Origin: Rhodobacter sp.
GTDB lineage: Bacteria; Pseudomonadota; Alphaproteobacteria; Rhodobacterales; Rhodobacteraceae
Assembly (NCBI GenBank): GCA_030065095.1
Contig: JASJDP010000016.1
Coordinates: forward strand, 1 to 64,000
Length of the DNA: 64,000 nt
Direction of reading: 5' to 3'
Position numbers and translations under genes: made by a program. How positions within the stretch are numbered: the stretch's first letter is position 1; every line of letters starts with the position of its first letter. Shown here piece by piece: positions 27,660-36,377 of this stretch. Under the pieces are notes generated by a model, which worked only from the letters and a program-made list of their open reading frames with translations, did not search any database and was not told the DNA's origin.

Positions 27660-29999
27660 GTGTTCCAGCCCATCCATCCCGGCGTCCATGTCAAGCAGGT
27701 GGTGACCGCGCCGCCGCAGCCGACGCGGATCGACGTGGCGGCCTTTGTCGGCATCGCCGAACGGGGGCCGGTCGGCCGGGTGGAGGTGATCGAGGGCTGG
27801 CCGCAATTCGTGTCGACCTATGGCGATTTCAGCGTGAACGCTTTCCTCGGGTATGCGGTGCGCGGGTTCTTCGACAACGGGGGGCGGCGCTGTCATGTCC
27901 TGCGCGTCGTCGCACCTGCGCTGGAGACTGAAACGTCCGGCGCGCAGCCCGCCGACCGCGCAAGCAGTGTTCTGACCGAGACGACCGGAATGCGCGCGGG
28001 CGCGGCCGCCACCCTTGTCCAATCCAGCACGACACTGACCCAAGGTGCACAGCCGGCAGACCGCAGGAGCTCGGTCGTCGCGGGAACGCTCGGATTTGTC
28101 GCCGGCAACATCGCCTTGCTGCAACAGGAAGGTGCGCCGCCGGCTGCGCGCGAGATCGTTGCGGTCGATGCCGGCGCAAATACGATAACCTGGGCCGAGG
28201 CGCTGCCCGACGCATTCGTTCTGGCGCAGCCGATCAGAGTTTCCTCGACAGCCCGGGACGCCCGGCTCGTGTCGTCGGTCGCGGGCAATTCGGTCACGTG
28301 GACGCGGCCGCTCGACGGGCGGTTCGATCTGGGCCGGGTGATCTATGTCGGCTCCGGGGCAGGGGTGGCGGGCGGCGTATTCTACGACGAGGCCGGAGAT
28401 CCGCTTCTGACCGTCGAGGCGCAGGATCCGGGGCAATGGGGCAATCTGCTGAGCGTGCGCGCGACAACGCGTTTCGCCGGGGATTACACGACCCGGCTGC
28501 TGTCGGCGCCGGACCCGAACGACAGGCTCTCCCTCGACCGTGTCGAGGGGCTGCGCGCGGGCAGCCTGGTCGTGATCACGCAGGACGGCGCCGTCCCGCT
28601 GAGCACCCGGCTGACCGGGGTCGACGCCACCGACCTTCAGGTCCGTCTGGCCGACACCCTGGACAGCTTCGATCTTGCCGGCTCGGCCGATGGAACAAAG
28701 CCGATCCTGCTGCGCCGCAGATCGGTGACGCTGTCGGTGCGCGAGGCCGGCCGCTTGATCGAGACGCACGAGGATCTCGATCTGCCGCGGCCCGACAAAC
28801 CTGCCGAAAGCGCTTTGAACCTGCGGTCCCGGACGGTCCGCATCGCGTTGTTGCCCGGTGCGTCGGACCGTTGGATCGACCCGGCCGCGCCGCTTCTCGA
28901 CAAGGGCGAGCTGCGTCTTGACGGGGGCCGCGACGGGATCGCGATGCTGAGTGCCGCGGATTTCACCGGGACCGTGGGACGCCCACCCGCGGGGCTGGCT
29001 TTGTTCGAGGATCGCCCGGAACCTGCCGCCGTCGCCATGCCGGACATTCTCTTGCCAGCCATCGCGGCACGCGAAACGCTGCCAGAGACACCGCCCGAAC
29101 CCGATCCCTGCAATCTTTGCCCCGACCCCTTTGACCTGCCGCCACCTCCCGTCGCGGCAGCGCCCATCGTCGAAGCGACGCCCGGGTTCCCGCAGGCGAC
29201 GGTCGAGGCGATCCAGCGCGCGATGGTCGAACACTGCGAGGCGCGGGCCGATCGCGTGGCCTTGCTCGACCCGCCGCTGGCACCGGGCGAGGCCTGCGTC
29301 GACTGGCCCGATCTCATGCGGTGGCGTCAGCGGTTCGAGTCCAGCTTTGCCGTTACCTACCACCCGTGGATCGACGTGACCGATCCGCTCGACAAGGCGG
29401 GCCGGCTGGTGCGCCGCGTGCCGCCGTCGGGTCATGCGCTTGGCCAGTTCGCGCGCGCCGATTTCGCCGCCGGCCATGCGGCGCCGGCCAACCGTCCGCT
29501 CGTCTGGACCGCGGCGACGGCCTGTCCCGTCGACGACACCCTGCACGCCATGCTGAACGAGCGCGGGATCAATGCCATCACCGCCCGCTCCGGACGCGGG
29601 ATCCGGATCATGGGCGCGCGGACGCTGTCGAGCAGTCCCGACTGGGCGCAACTTACGGTGCGGCGGCTGGTGATCCGGCTGAAACGGGCCTTCCGCAGGG
29701 AACTGGCCTGGGCGGTGTTCGAGCCTGCCAACCGGGCTTTCGAGAACCGGGTCGTTGCAACGCTTGAGTCGCTGCTGGAACTGGAATGGCAGGCCGGCCG
29801 GCTGCTGGGGGCGCGTCCCGAAGAGGCGTATCGCGTCGGCATCGATCGCGAGACGGTCTCGGCCGAGAACGGCGAGTTCGCCGCGGTGGTAGCCATCGCG
29901 CCGTCGATGCCGGCCGAGTTCGTCTTTTTGCGGCTGAACTTCACGCTCGACGCATTGAATTTCGCGGAACTGACCGCAAGCGGGGGGGTGTTCGCATGA
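27660..29999 (+). CDS. eCIS contractile sheath protein 2 (large form)
   Basis: A 779-residue second sheath protein. The N-terminus 'IHPGVHVKQVV' and 'AFVGIAERGPVGRVEVIEGWPQF' and the C-terminal 'RGIRIMGARTLSSSPDWAQLTVRRL' and 'MPAEFVFLRLNF' are sheath core. Two inserts enlarge it: a beta-rich repetitive region near residues 85-230 in which 'GAQPADR-SSV' recurs, and a proline/cysteine-rich stretch 'CNLCPDPFDLPPPPV' near 485-500. The start is GTG 27660 (AAGGG about 10 bases upstream); the frame remains open upstream over the tube gene but codes antisense-like residues. The stop overlaps the next start (ATGA). Confidence 0.92.
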   Translation: MFQPIHPGVHVKQVVTAPPQPTRIDVAAFVGIAERGPVGRVEVIEGWPQFVSTYGDFSVNAFLGYAVRGFFDNGGRRCHVLRVVAPALETETSGAQPADRASSVLTETTGMRAGAAATLVQSSTTLTQGAQPADRRSSVVAGTLGFVAGNIALLQQEGAPPAAREIVAVDAGANTITWAEALPDAFVLAQPIRVSSTARDARLVSSVAGNSVTWTRPLDGRFDLGRVIYVGSGAGVAGGVFYDEAGDPLLTVEAQDPGQWGNLLSVRATTRFAGDYTTRLLSAPDPNDRLSLDRVEGLRAGSLVVITQDGAVPLSTRLTGVDATDLQVRLADTLDSFDLAGSADGTKPILLRRRSVTLSVREAGRLIETHEDLDLPRPDKPAESALNLRSRTVRIALLPGASDRWIDPAAPLLDKGELRLDGGRDGIAMLSAADFTGTVGRPPAGLALFEDRPEPAAVAMPDILLPAIAARETLPETPPEPDPCNLCPDPFDLPPPPVAAAPIVEATPGFPQATVEAIQRAMVEHCEARADRVALLDPPLAPGEACVDWPDLMRWRQRFESSFAVTYHPWIDVTDPLDKAGRLVRRVPPSGHALGQFARADFAAGHAAPANRPLVWTAATACPVDDTLHAMLNERGINAITARSGRGIRIMGARTLSSSPDWAQLTVRRLVIRLKRAFRRELAWAVFEPANRAFENRVVATLESLLELEWQAGRLLGARPEEAYRVGIDRETVSAENGEFAAVVAIAPSMPAEFVFLRLNFTLDALNFAELTASGGVFA

Positions 30000-30511
30000 G
30001 GGACGGCGATCCTGCCCTTGCGCATAACTTCACCGTCTCGTTCACCGAGAGTGCGGGCGCGGGCGCGCTGATCCAGCTGGCTGTGGGAACGCCGCCGCAA
30101 GCCGGATTTGCCGAATGTTCCGGGCTTGAGGTGAGCATTCCGGCCGAGACCTACGGCGAGGGCGGCAACAACGGCACGACGCTGAAATTCGTCGGCCGCG
30201 CGAACTGGACGAACCTGAAGCTGCGCAAGGGGGTTGTGACGTCCGCCGATCTCTGGCGCTGGCATCAGGATTTCATCGAGGGTGCGGGCAAGCGGCGCGA
30301 CGGGGTGATCAGCCTGCTCGACGACCGCGGCGACACGGTGCGGGTCTGGCGCTTTGTGCGCGGGCTGCCGGTGCGGTGGGCGGGGCCCGCGATGGATGCG
30401 GGCCAGTCGCAGGTTGCCTTTGAGGAGATCGAGATCGCGCATGAGGGGCTGCGCCAGACCGGTGCCGGAAGCGGCTCGCTGGTCGACACGGTGAGCAACC
30501 TGTTCAGCTAG
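29996..30511 (+). CDS. eCIS inner tube protein 2 (gp19-like)
   Basis: A 171-residue second tube-type protein: 'NFTVSFTES', 'AGFAECSGLEVSIPAETYGEGG', 'VVTSADLWRWHQDFIEG' and the final strand 'SQVAFEEIEIAHEGL' match the gp19 fold. In PVC/Afp systems such a paralogue (Pvc5/Afp5) joins tube to baseplate. The start overlaps the sheath stop by 4 bp. Confidence 0.9.
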   Translation: MRDGDPALAHNFTVSFTESAGAGALIQLAVGTPPQAGFAECSGLEVSIPAETYGEGGNNGTTLKFVGRANWTNLKLRKGVVTSADLWRWHQDFIEGAGKRRDGVISLLDDRGDTVRVWRFVRGLPVRWAGPAMDAGQSQVAFEEIEIAHEGLRQTGAGSGSLVDTVSNLFS

Positions 30512-30522
30512 GAGGGCACGGA

Positions 30523-30705
30523 GTGGAAATCGACATTCAGGAAATGACCGGCGAGGCGCTTTCGGTCGACCTTGCGAGCCTGAAGGCCGAGATCGTGGCC
30601 GAAGTCCTGCAGCGCATCGAAGAGGAACGCCGCCTGGGCGATCGTCTTCAGCGGGAACGCGCGCTGCGCCCCAGCGCGCTTAGCCGGCCGCAGGACCTGA
30701 CGTAA
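30523..30705 (+). CDS. Small eCIS protein (DUF5908 / Pvc6-like)
   Basis: A 60-residue acidic, helical protein ('LKAEIVAEVLQRIEEERRLGDRL'). Size and position between the second tube gene and the LysM gene match the small Pvc6/Afp6-type protein (DUF5908). It starts with GTG after a strong GGAGGG. Its stop overlaps the next start by one base (TAATG). Confidence 0.65.
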   Translation: MEIDIQEMTGEALSVDLASLKAEIVAEVLQRIEEERRLGDRLQRERALRPSALSRPQDLT

Positions 30706-31427
30706 TGCAGTGGCTGGCCAAAGCCGAGATTCAGCGCCTGACCGCCGCGGGCACCCCGGTGGGAGAGGCGCTTGAAGTGTCGTTCAATCCGCCCGAGTAC
30801 ACGCTCAACAAGGCAGCGCAATTAGCTGAAATTCCGATCCCCGGCCTTGGCTCGCCGATGCTGCAATATGTGCGCGGGCAGGTCGAAACCCTGGCAGTGG
30901 ATCTGTTCTTCGACAGCACCGATGCCGGCGGCACGGGCGCAGAGGCCGAACCGGTCACCGAAAAGACCGACCAGTTCTACCAGCTCGTCCGGATCGATCC
31001 GGCGACACGCGCACTTCCGGTCGTTCTGTTCAGCTGGGGGGCCGAGAGTTTTCCGGGCGGCCGCAGCTATTCGACGCTCGGGCCGAACCGGCACGGTTTC
31101 AAGGGCGTCGTCGAGTCGGTGCGTCAGCGCTTTACCATGTTTTCGTCGCTCGGCGTGCCGTTGCGCGCAACGCTGTCGCTGTCGCTGAAGGAATACAAGA
31201 CCCTGTCCGAACTGGTGGCCGAACAGGCAAGCGAGGGCGAAGACCGGCCGCAGGCGCACACGGTCGCCGAAGGCGAGACGATCACCGACATCGCAGAACA
31301 GGAAGGCGGAAGCGGCGACGACTGGCGGCAGATCGCGGAAAGCAACGGCATCGACGACGGCGAGGCGCTGGAAGCCGGCGAAGTGATCGAGATGGAGCCG
31401 ATGCACATCACGGGGAGCGCGCCATGA
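30705..31427 (+). CDS. eCIS LysM-containing tube-baseplate protein (Pvc7-like)
   Basis: A 240-residue protein. The first ~175 residues match the CIS tube/gp53-like family ('VSFNPPEYTLNKAAQLAEIPIPG', 'VDLFFDSTD', 'GPNRHGFKGVVESVRQRFTMF'), and the end (about 184-232) is a LysM domain ('HTVAEGETITDIAEQEGG'). In eCIS particles the Pvc7 subunit links tube and spike complex. Coupled on both sides: 1-bp overlap upstream, 4-bp overlap downstream. Confidence 0.88.
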   Translation: MQWLAKAEIQRLTAAGTPVGEALEVSFNPPEYTLNKAAQLAEIPIPGLGSPMLQYVRGQVETLAVDLFFDSTDAGGTGAEAEPVTEKTDQFYQLVRIDPATRALPVVLFSWGAESFPGGRSYSTLGPNRHGFKGVVESVRQRFTMFSSLGVPLRATLSLSLKEYKTLSELVAEQASEGEDRPQAHTVAEGETITDIAEQEGGSGDDWRQIAESNGIDDGEALEAGEVIEMEPMHITGSAP

Positions 31428-32686
31428 CGGCCGAGATCCTGCGCCTGTCCGAAGACCAGCGGGATTTTTTCGTTCCCGACTATCAGGTCTTTCTGCTGGG
31501 CACCGTTCCGCCGGCGGATGCCGATCCCGAAAGCACGCAATATCCCTCTGGCGCGGTGCGCGACATCGTCGAGGTGAAATACGAAGACGGGCTGGAACAG
31601 CTCGACGGTTTCACGCTCGTGGTCAACAACTGGGACACCGAGCGCAACCAGCCGATCTATTACGGCCACTACGCCGAGCAGGCCAGCGACGAGCATCCCG
31701 ATTTCTTCGAGCCCGGGCACGAGCTGCTGGTCTCGATGGGCTACAAGGGCAACCTCAATCATATGGTGCTGGGGATGGTTACCTCGGTGGATGTGCAATT
31801 CGCCGAGAACGGGCACTCCAAGATCGTGGTCAGCGGTCTCAACGTGCTCGACCGGCTGCGCGACCGGCAATACACCTGGTCCTGGCCCGAGGATGGCTCG
31901 ACCGGCATCCGCGACAGCGACATGGCCGAGAGCCTGTCGCGGCCTGCCGACCGCGAAAACAACAGGCCCGGCTTCGGCATGCCCGTGCACATCAATGACG
32001 CCGCGCGTGACCGCGAGACGGTGCATGACCACATCTTCATGAACGGGCAGTACCCCATCGTCTTTCTGATGCAGCGGGCGCGGGCCCTGGGTTATCACGT
32101 CGCGCTGGAGGAGGATTACGACGACTACGGCGAGCCGATCCGGTCGATCCGGTTCGGGCCGCCGGATGACGCGCGCGAGGTCAGCTATGTCCTGGAATGG
32201 GGCAAGTCGCTGACTTCGTTCCATCCCACTTATGCCAATTCCAGCATGATCTGGTCCGCCAAGGCCTGCGGCTGGGACCGCAACGCGAAAGAACGGATCG
32301 AGGTCACCAAGACGATCGAGGACATCCCCGAGGCGGAGCGTCCCAACGCCGACCTGATCGGCGTGGCCCGCGCCGCCAATCGGCAAGAGGTCATCATCGA
32401 TCCGCCGGCGCAGACCCAGGACGAGGCAGAGCGTACCGCGATCGACGCCCTGAAACGCTCCTATCAGAACCTGGTGACCGCCTCGGGCAGCTGTGTGGGC
32501 CTGCCGCGGCTGAGATCGGGCCAGGTCATCCACATCCTCGGCGTGGGGCGGCATTTCGAGGGCGCCTACAACGTGCTGACGACCAGCCACGTCATCAACG
32601 ACCAGGGGTACCGAACGAGTTTCACCGCCCATCGCATCAACCCGGTCCAGCAATCCGGATCCGGCAGTACGGAAGCAGCAACATGA
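31424..32686 (+). CDS. eCIS baseplate hub protein (gp27 / phage late control D-like)
   Basis: A 420-residue hub protein of the late-control-D / VgrG N-terminal type. Features: 'DIVEVKYEDGLEQLDGFTLVVNNWD' (about 44-68), 'LNHMVLGMVTSVDVQFAENGHSKIVVSGLNVLDRL' region and 'GHFEGAYNVLTTSH'-like C-terminal barrel. In PVC the hub and spike are one protein (Pvc8); here they are split over this gene and the next, which overlap by 4 bp. Confidence 0.85.
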   Translation: MTAEILRLSEDQRDFFVPDYQVFLLGTVPPADADPESTQYPSGAVRDIVEVKYEDGLEQLDGFTLVVNNWDTERNQPIYYGHYAEQASDEHPDFFEPGHELLVSMGYKGNLNHMVLGMVTSVDVQFAENGHSKIVVSGLNVLDRLRDRQYTWSWPEDGSTGIRDSDMAESLSRPADRENNRPGFGMPVHINDAARDRETVHDHIFMNGQYPIVFLMQRARALGYHVALEEDYDDYGEPIRSIRFGPPDDAREVSYVLEWGKSLTSFHPTYANSSMIWSAKACGWDRNAKERIEVTKTIEDIPEAERPNADLIGVARAANRQEVIIDPPAQTQDEAERTAIDALKRSYQNLVTASGSCVGLPRLRSGQVIHILGVGRHFEGAYNVLTTSHVINDQGYRTSFTAHRINPVQQSGSGSTEAAT

Positions 32687-33198
32687 CGACGCGGAACGGT
32701 CTTGTCACAGGTTTGGTGATCGATGTGGACGATCCCGACAACCTTGGCCGCATCAAGGTGGAAATGCCGGGCGAGCCGGGCCTGTCCGACACGGCCTGGG
32801 CGCCGGTCGCCTCGCCGATGGCGGGCAACGACCGCGGTTTGTTTCTCGCGCCTGAACTGGAGGACGAAGTCGTCGTCGGGTTCATGGGCGCCGACCCCGA
32901 GCAGCCCGTGATCCTCGGCTACACCTGGAACGGCACCGATACGCCGCCGGCGCAACATCCGCGCGACCGCATCCTGAAGACGCGTTTCGGCCACACGATC
33001 CGGCTGATCGACGCGACGCCGGGCGAGGACGGCGCCGGCGCCATCGTCATCGAGGATGCCAACGCCAACAAGATCGTCATGTCGAACGGCAAGATCCTGC
33101 TGCAGGCGCAGGCCATGATCGAGCTCGACGCGCCCATAATCAAGGTCAAGGGCCCGGGCCGCGACCGCCTGATCAATCTCGGAACGTCGGTGATCTGA
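32683..33198 (+). CDS. eCIS central spike protein (gpV / gp5 OB-fold type)
   Basis: A 171-residue baseplate assembly protein V family member. The OB-fold is visible in 'GLVTGLVIDVDDPDNLGRIKVEMPG' and 'DEVVVGFMGADPEQPVILGYTWNG'; the C-terminal part ('GAIVIEDANANKIVMSNGKILLQAQ') is a short beta-helix that would form the needle. ATG 32683 overlaps the hub gene stop; the frame is open upstream but reads antisense-like. A PAAR tip protein is not recognisable downstream. Confidence 0.92.
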   Translation: MTTRNGLVTGLVIDVDDPDNLGRIKVEMPGEPGLSDTAWAPVASPMAGNDRGLFLAPELEDEVVVGFMGADPEQPVILGYTWNGTDTPPAQHPRDRILKTRFGHTIRLIDATPGEDGAGAIVIEDANANKIVMSNGKILLQAQAMIELDAPIIKVKGPGRDRLINLGTSVI

Positions 33199-33977
33199 TG
33201 CTGCACGAAGACACCATCCCCATCCCCGAGGAGCTGCAGCAGCTTATGGCGCTGCCGGCCTGCGAGGAGATCGCCTTCCCGCAGGTGGGCGATCTGGGGC
33301 TGAGCCTGCCGAACGGCGGGCGGATCCAGGCCATTCCGGATCTGACGAACGGTATCCCCGACGACTGTTCGCTGGCCACCAACCTGCTGCTGCAGCTTCA
33401 GCCGTATCTTGCCAGCATCGCCTGCGTCCTGAAGGTCCTGGCCCTGCTACAGCCGCTCGTGGACATCATCGGCGGGCTGACCAGCCCCACCGATCCCGAA
33501 AAGGTCGCGAAGATGGGAGAGGCGGTTCCGAAATTCGCCGACGCGGCGATCGAACTGCTGCCGTGTTTCGGGATGCTGATTCCCGGCGCGCAGATCTTTG
33601 CCTTCCTGAAGGATCTGCTGCTGCTGATCATCAAGATCCTGAAATGCGTGATCGGCGGGCTCAAGACCGTGCTGGGCGTTATGCAGGGGATCGGACTGCG
33701 GCTCGAAGCGGCCGAGACGGCGGGCAACACCCAGCTCAAGGCGCTGCTGGAATGCGCGCAGGAAAACGCCGTCAACTCCGCCCGCCACTCGCAGGCGGCG
33801 ATGGGGCCCGTGGTCAACCTGATGCCCCTGGTGACCACCTTCCTCGAGATCGCCGGGGTGTCGTTCGAGCTGCCCGAGATCGGCGATCCGGAAGATGCCG
33901 AAAAGGTCGCCGAGACCATCGAAAAGCTCGAGGACACGATCACCGTACTGGAACAGATCATCGAGACGCTGCCATGA
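33198..33977 (+). CDS. Hydrophobic eCIS protein of unknown function at the spike-tip position
   Basis: A 259-residue protein I do not recognise. It has a hydrophobic central region ('SIACVLKVLALLQPLVDIIGGL' region near 75-95 and 'AFLKDLLLLIIKILKCVIGGLK' region near 133-155) and an acidic C-terminal helix ('DAEKVAETIEKLEDTITVLEQIIETL'). It lies between spike and gp25 genes, the place where PVC/Afp operons have gp25 and the PAAR tip, and overlaps both neighbours. It could sit at the tip and meet the target membrane. The role is inference. Confidence 0.6.
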   Translation: MLHEDTIPIPEELQQLMALPACEEIAFPQVGDLGLSLPNGGRIQAIPDLTNGIPDDCSLATNLLLQLQPYLASIACVLKVLALLQPLVDIIGGLTSPTDPEKVAKMGEAVPKFADAAIELLPCFGMLIPGAQIFAFLKDLLLLIIKILKCVIGGLKTVLGVMQGIGLRLEAAETAGNTQLKALLECAQENAVNSARHSQAAMGPVVNLMPLVTTFLEIAGVSFELPEIGDPEDAEKVAETIEKLEDTITVLEQIIETLP

Positions 33978-34390
33978 CCCGATCGCGCAAATTCCTCGGC
34001 ACCGGTGTCGCCTTTCCGCTGCGGGTCACGCCGAACGGCGGCATCGCGCTGGCCAGCGAAGAGCGCCTGGTGCAACAGTCGATCTGGCTGATCCTGGCGA
34101 CAAGCCCGGGCGAGTTAAAGCGCAATCCGCGTTTCGGCTGCGGGATTCACGATCTGGTGTTCTCGGACAACACGCCTGCGCGTCGCGCCCAGATCGCGCA
34201 TCAGGTCCGTCAGGCGCTTGCCCGCTGGGAACGGCGCATCGACGTCATCGACATCCAGGTCACCCAGGGAGACGCCCCGAACCAGCTTTTGATCGCGCTC
34301 GACTACCGGCTTCGCGCGACGCATGCGTTCGGCAACCTCGTCTTCCCATTCTTCCTGCTCGACGAGGGAGGCTCGGGAAATGCCGCTTGA
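33974..34390 (+). CDS. eCIS baseplate wedge protein (gp25-like)
   Basis: A 138-residue gp25/lysozyme-family baseplate wedge protein: 'FPLRVTPNGGIALASEERLVQQSIWLILATSPGELKRNPRFGCGIHDLVF' region is diagnostic, including the GERxxxPxFGxxx pattern seen here as GELKRNPRFGCG. It nucleates sheath assembly on the baseplate (Pvc9). The start overlaps the previous gene (ATGA), and its last 11 bases overlap the next gene. Confidence 0.93.
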   Translation: MTRSRKFLGTGVAFPLRVTPNGGIALASEERLVQQSIWLILATSPGELKRNPRFGCGIHDLVFSDNTPARRAQIAHQVRQALARWERRIDVIDIQVTQGDAPNQLLIALDYRLRATHAFGNLVFPFFLLDEGGSGNAA

Positions 34391-36377
34391 AGCTCCGAAT
34401 CTCGACGACCGCCGCTATGAGGACATCGTTGCGGAAATCCTCCGGCTGAAGCCGCGCTTCCTGCCCGAATGGACCGACAACAACGACAGCGATCCCGGGA
34501 TCGCGCTGGCCAAGCTGTTTGCGTGGATGACCGATCTCACGCTTTACCGGCTCAACCGCGTGCCGGACCGTGTCTATATCAAGATGCTGCAGATGGTCGG
34601 GATCGAACGCATCCAGGCCAGTCCTGCCGGGGCCATCGTCCAGTTCACGTCGTCCCGCGACGACATCTCCGAGACCCTGGTCCCCGCCGGCACGCAGATC
34701 GCCGCCGGCAGCGACGACGAAGGGCCGATCGTCTTCGAGACGGCCGAGGCCGTGGCCGTGCTCGGCACTCCGCTGCAGGCAATCCAGGTCTGGGACGGTT
34801 TCTCGCACAGCCAGGCGACGGTTGCGGCCGCCGCCGAGGGCCAGAGCTTCAGCCCGTTCGGTCCGCGGGCACGCGAGAGCGCGGCGCTGATGCTGGGCTT
34901 CGCCGGTCCGGCCGAGATGACGAGCGGCGCGATCCACCTTTACGTCAGGCTGCCGCAAACCGATGACGCGCCGAAGCGCGAAAGCCGGGGCGACCCGGCC
35001 GAGGTCTACGACCTGGCGCCTCCGGCAGAGCTGGTGTGGGAATATTTCGACGCCAGCCACTGGCAGCCGCTCACCTTGCTCAGGGACGAAACAGCGGCCT
35101 TTACACGCGACGGACATATCGTTCTGCGCGGACCGGGTGGCGCGGCAAAACGCGCGACCTCCGGAGATGTGGCGGAGGCGCTTTATTGGCTGCGGTGCCG
35201 GATCGTCTCGGCAAGCTGGGAACGGGCGCCGGTGCTCGACGCCGTTCTGGTCAATTGCGTCCGGGCGCACCAGAACATCACGCTGCGCGGAGAGGTACTG
35301 GGCCGCAGCCTCGGCGTGCCGAACCAGACATTTACGCTCGCCCGGACGCCGGTTCTGCCGCGCGAGGTGCCGGAAACGGTGGTTGCGGCGGATGGGCGGG
35401 TCGTGACCCTGCGTTCGGTCCGGCTCGAGGTCGACGAGGGCGCGGGACCGGTGCCCTGGCAGGAAGTCGACGACTTTCACGTCTCAGGGCCGGAAGACCG
35501 CCATTTCACCCTGAACCGTGCCACCGGTCTGGTGAGCTTCGGCAATGGCGAGCAGGGCATGGTCCCGCCGGTCTTCGCGCCTGCGGCGGGCGTCGGCAAC
35601 ATCGTGGCCCGCGAATATGCGTCGGGCGGCGGGCTGCGCGGCAACCTGCCGGCGGGCAGTATCACGACGATCCAGAGCTTCCTGCCGGGCGTCCAGGCGG
35701 TCACCAACCCGTTCCCGGCCACGGGCGGGGCGAATGAGGAAAGCGTGGCCGCTGCCAAGGCGCGCGCCGCCGCCGAAATCGCCGCGAACGGTCGCGCCGT
35801 CACGGCCATCGATTTCGAGACGCTGGCACTGCAGGCCGGTGTGCGCCGGGCCAAGGCGATGGCACTGACCCATCCGCGGTATCCCGGTGTCGATATCCCG
35901 GGTTCCGTCACGGTCATCGTCGTGCCCGACGGCGATGCGCCGAACCCGATGCCGAGCGCCTATACTATTGCAAAGGTGGCCAACCATCTCGATGGGCTGC
36001 GGTTGATCTCGACCGAATTGCATGTCGTCGCGCCCACCTACAACGAGGTGTCGATCGAGGCCGATGTCGTCATTGGACGCACGGCGAATCCCGAAGCGGT
36101 GCGCACCGATCTCGAAACAAGGCTCAACACGTTCCTCAACCCGCTGACCGGCGGGCCGGACGGCCTCGGCTGGCCCTTCGGCGGCAATATCTTCTACTCC
36201 GACATCTATCGCATCGTGATCGAGACGCGCGATGTGCTGCGGCTGCAGGACGGGCAGCTTGCGATCCGGGTCAACGGCGAGCTCGCGCCGTTCTGCCGCG
36301 ATATCGAGATCTGTCCGGGCGAGCTGGTCTTCGCTCGTGAACATCAGCTGACCCTCTTTCCGGAAGGGCGGGGCTGA
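34380..36377 (+). CDS. eCIS baseplate J / gp6-like protein (Pvc11-like)
   Basis: A 665-residue baseplate J-like protein. It begins 'LDDRRYEDIVAEILRLKPRFLPEWTDNNDSDPGIALAKLFAWMTD', the typical opening of eCIS gp6 homologues, and later has 'HFTLNRATGLVSFGNGEQGMVPP' and 'YASGGGLRGNLPAG', the baseplate_J core. It forms the wedge ring with the tail protein I homologue. Coupled to the next gene by a one-base overlap (TGATG). Confidence 0.93.
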   Translation: MPLEAPNLDDRRYEDIVAEILRLKPRFLPEWTDNNDSDPGIALAKLFAWMTDLTLYRLNRVPDRVYIKMLQMVGIERIQASPAGAIVQFTSSRDDISETLVPAGTQIAAGSDDEGPIVFETAEAVAVLGTPLQAIQVWDGFSHSQATVAAAAEGQSFSPFGPRARESAALMLGFAGPAEMTSGAIHLYVRLPQTDDAPKRESRGDPAEVYDLAPPAELVWEYFDASHWQPLTLLRDETAAFTRDGHIVLRGPGGAAKRATSGDVAEALYWLRCRIVSASWERAPVLDAVLVNCVRAHQNITLRGEVLGRSLGVPNQTFTLARTPVLPREVPETVVAADGRVVTLRSVRLEVDEGAGPVPWQEVDDFHVSGPEDRHFTLNRATGLVSFGNGEQGMVPPVFAPAAGVGNIVAREYASGGGLRGNLPAGSITTIQSFLPGVQAVTNPFPATGGANEESVAAAKARAAAEIAANGRAVTAIDFETLALQAGVRRAKAMALTHPRYPGVDIPGSVTVIVVPDGDAPNPMPSAYTIAKVANHLDGLRLISTELHVVAPTYNEVSIEADVVIGRTANPEAVRTDLETRLNTFLNPLTGGPDGLGWPFGGNIFYSDIYRIVIETRDVLRLQDGQLAIRVNGELAPFCRDIEICPGELVFAREHQLTLFPEGRG

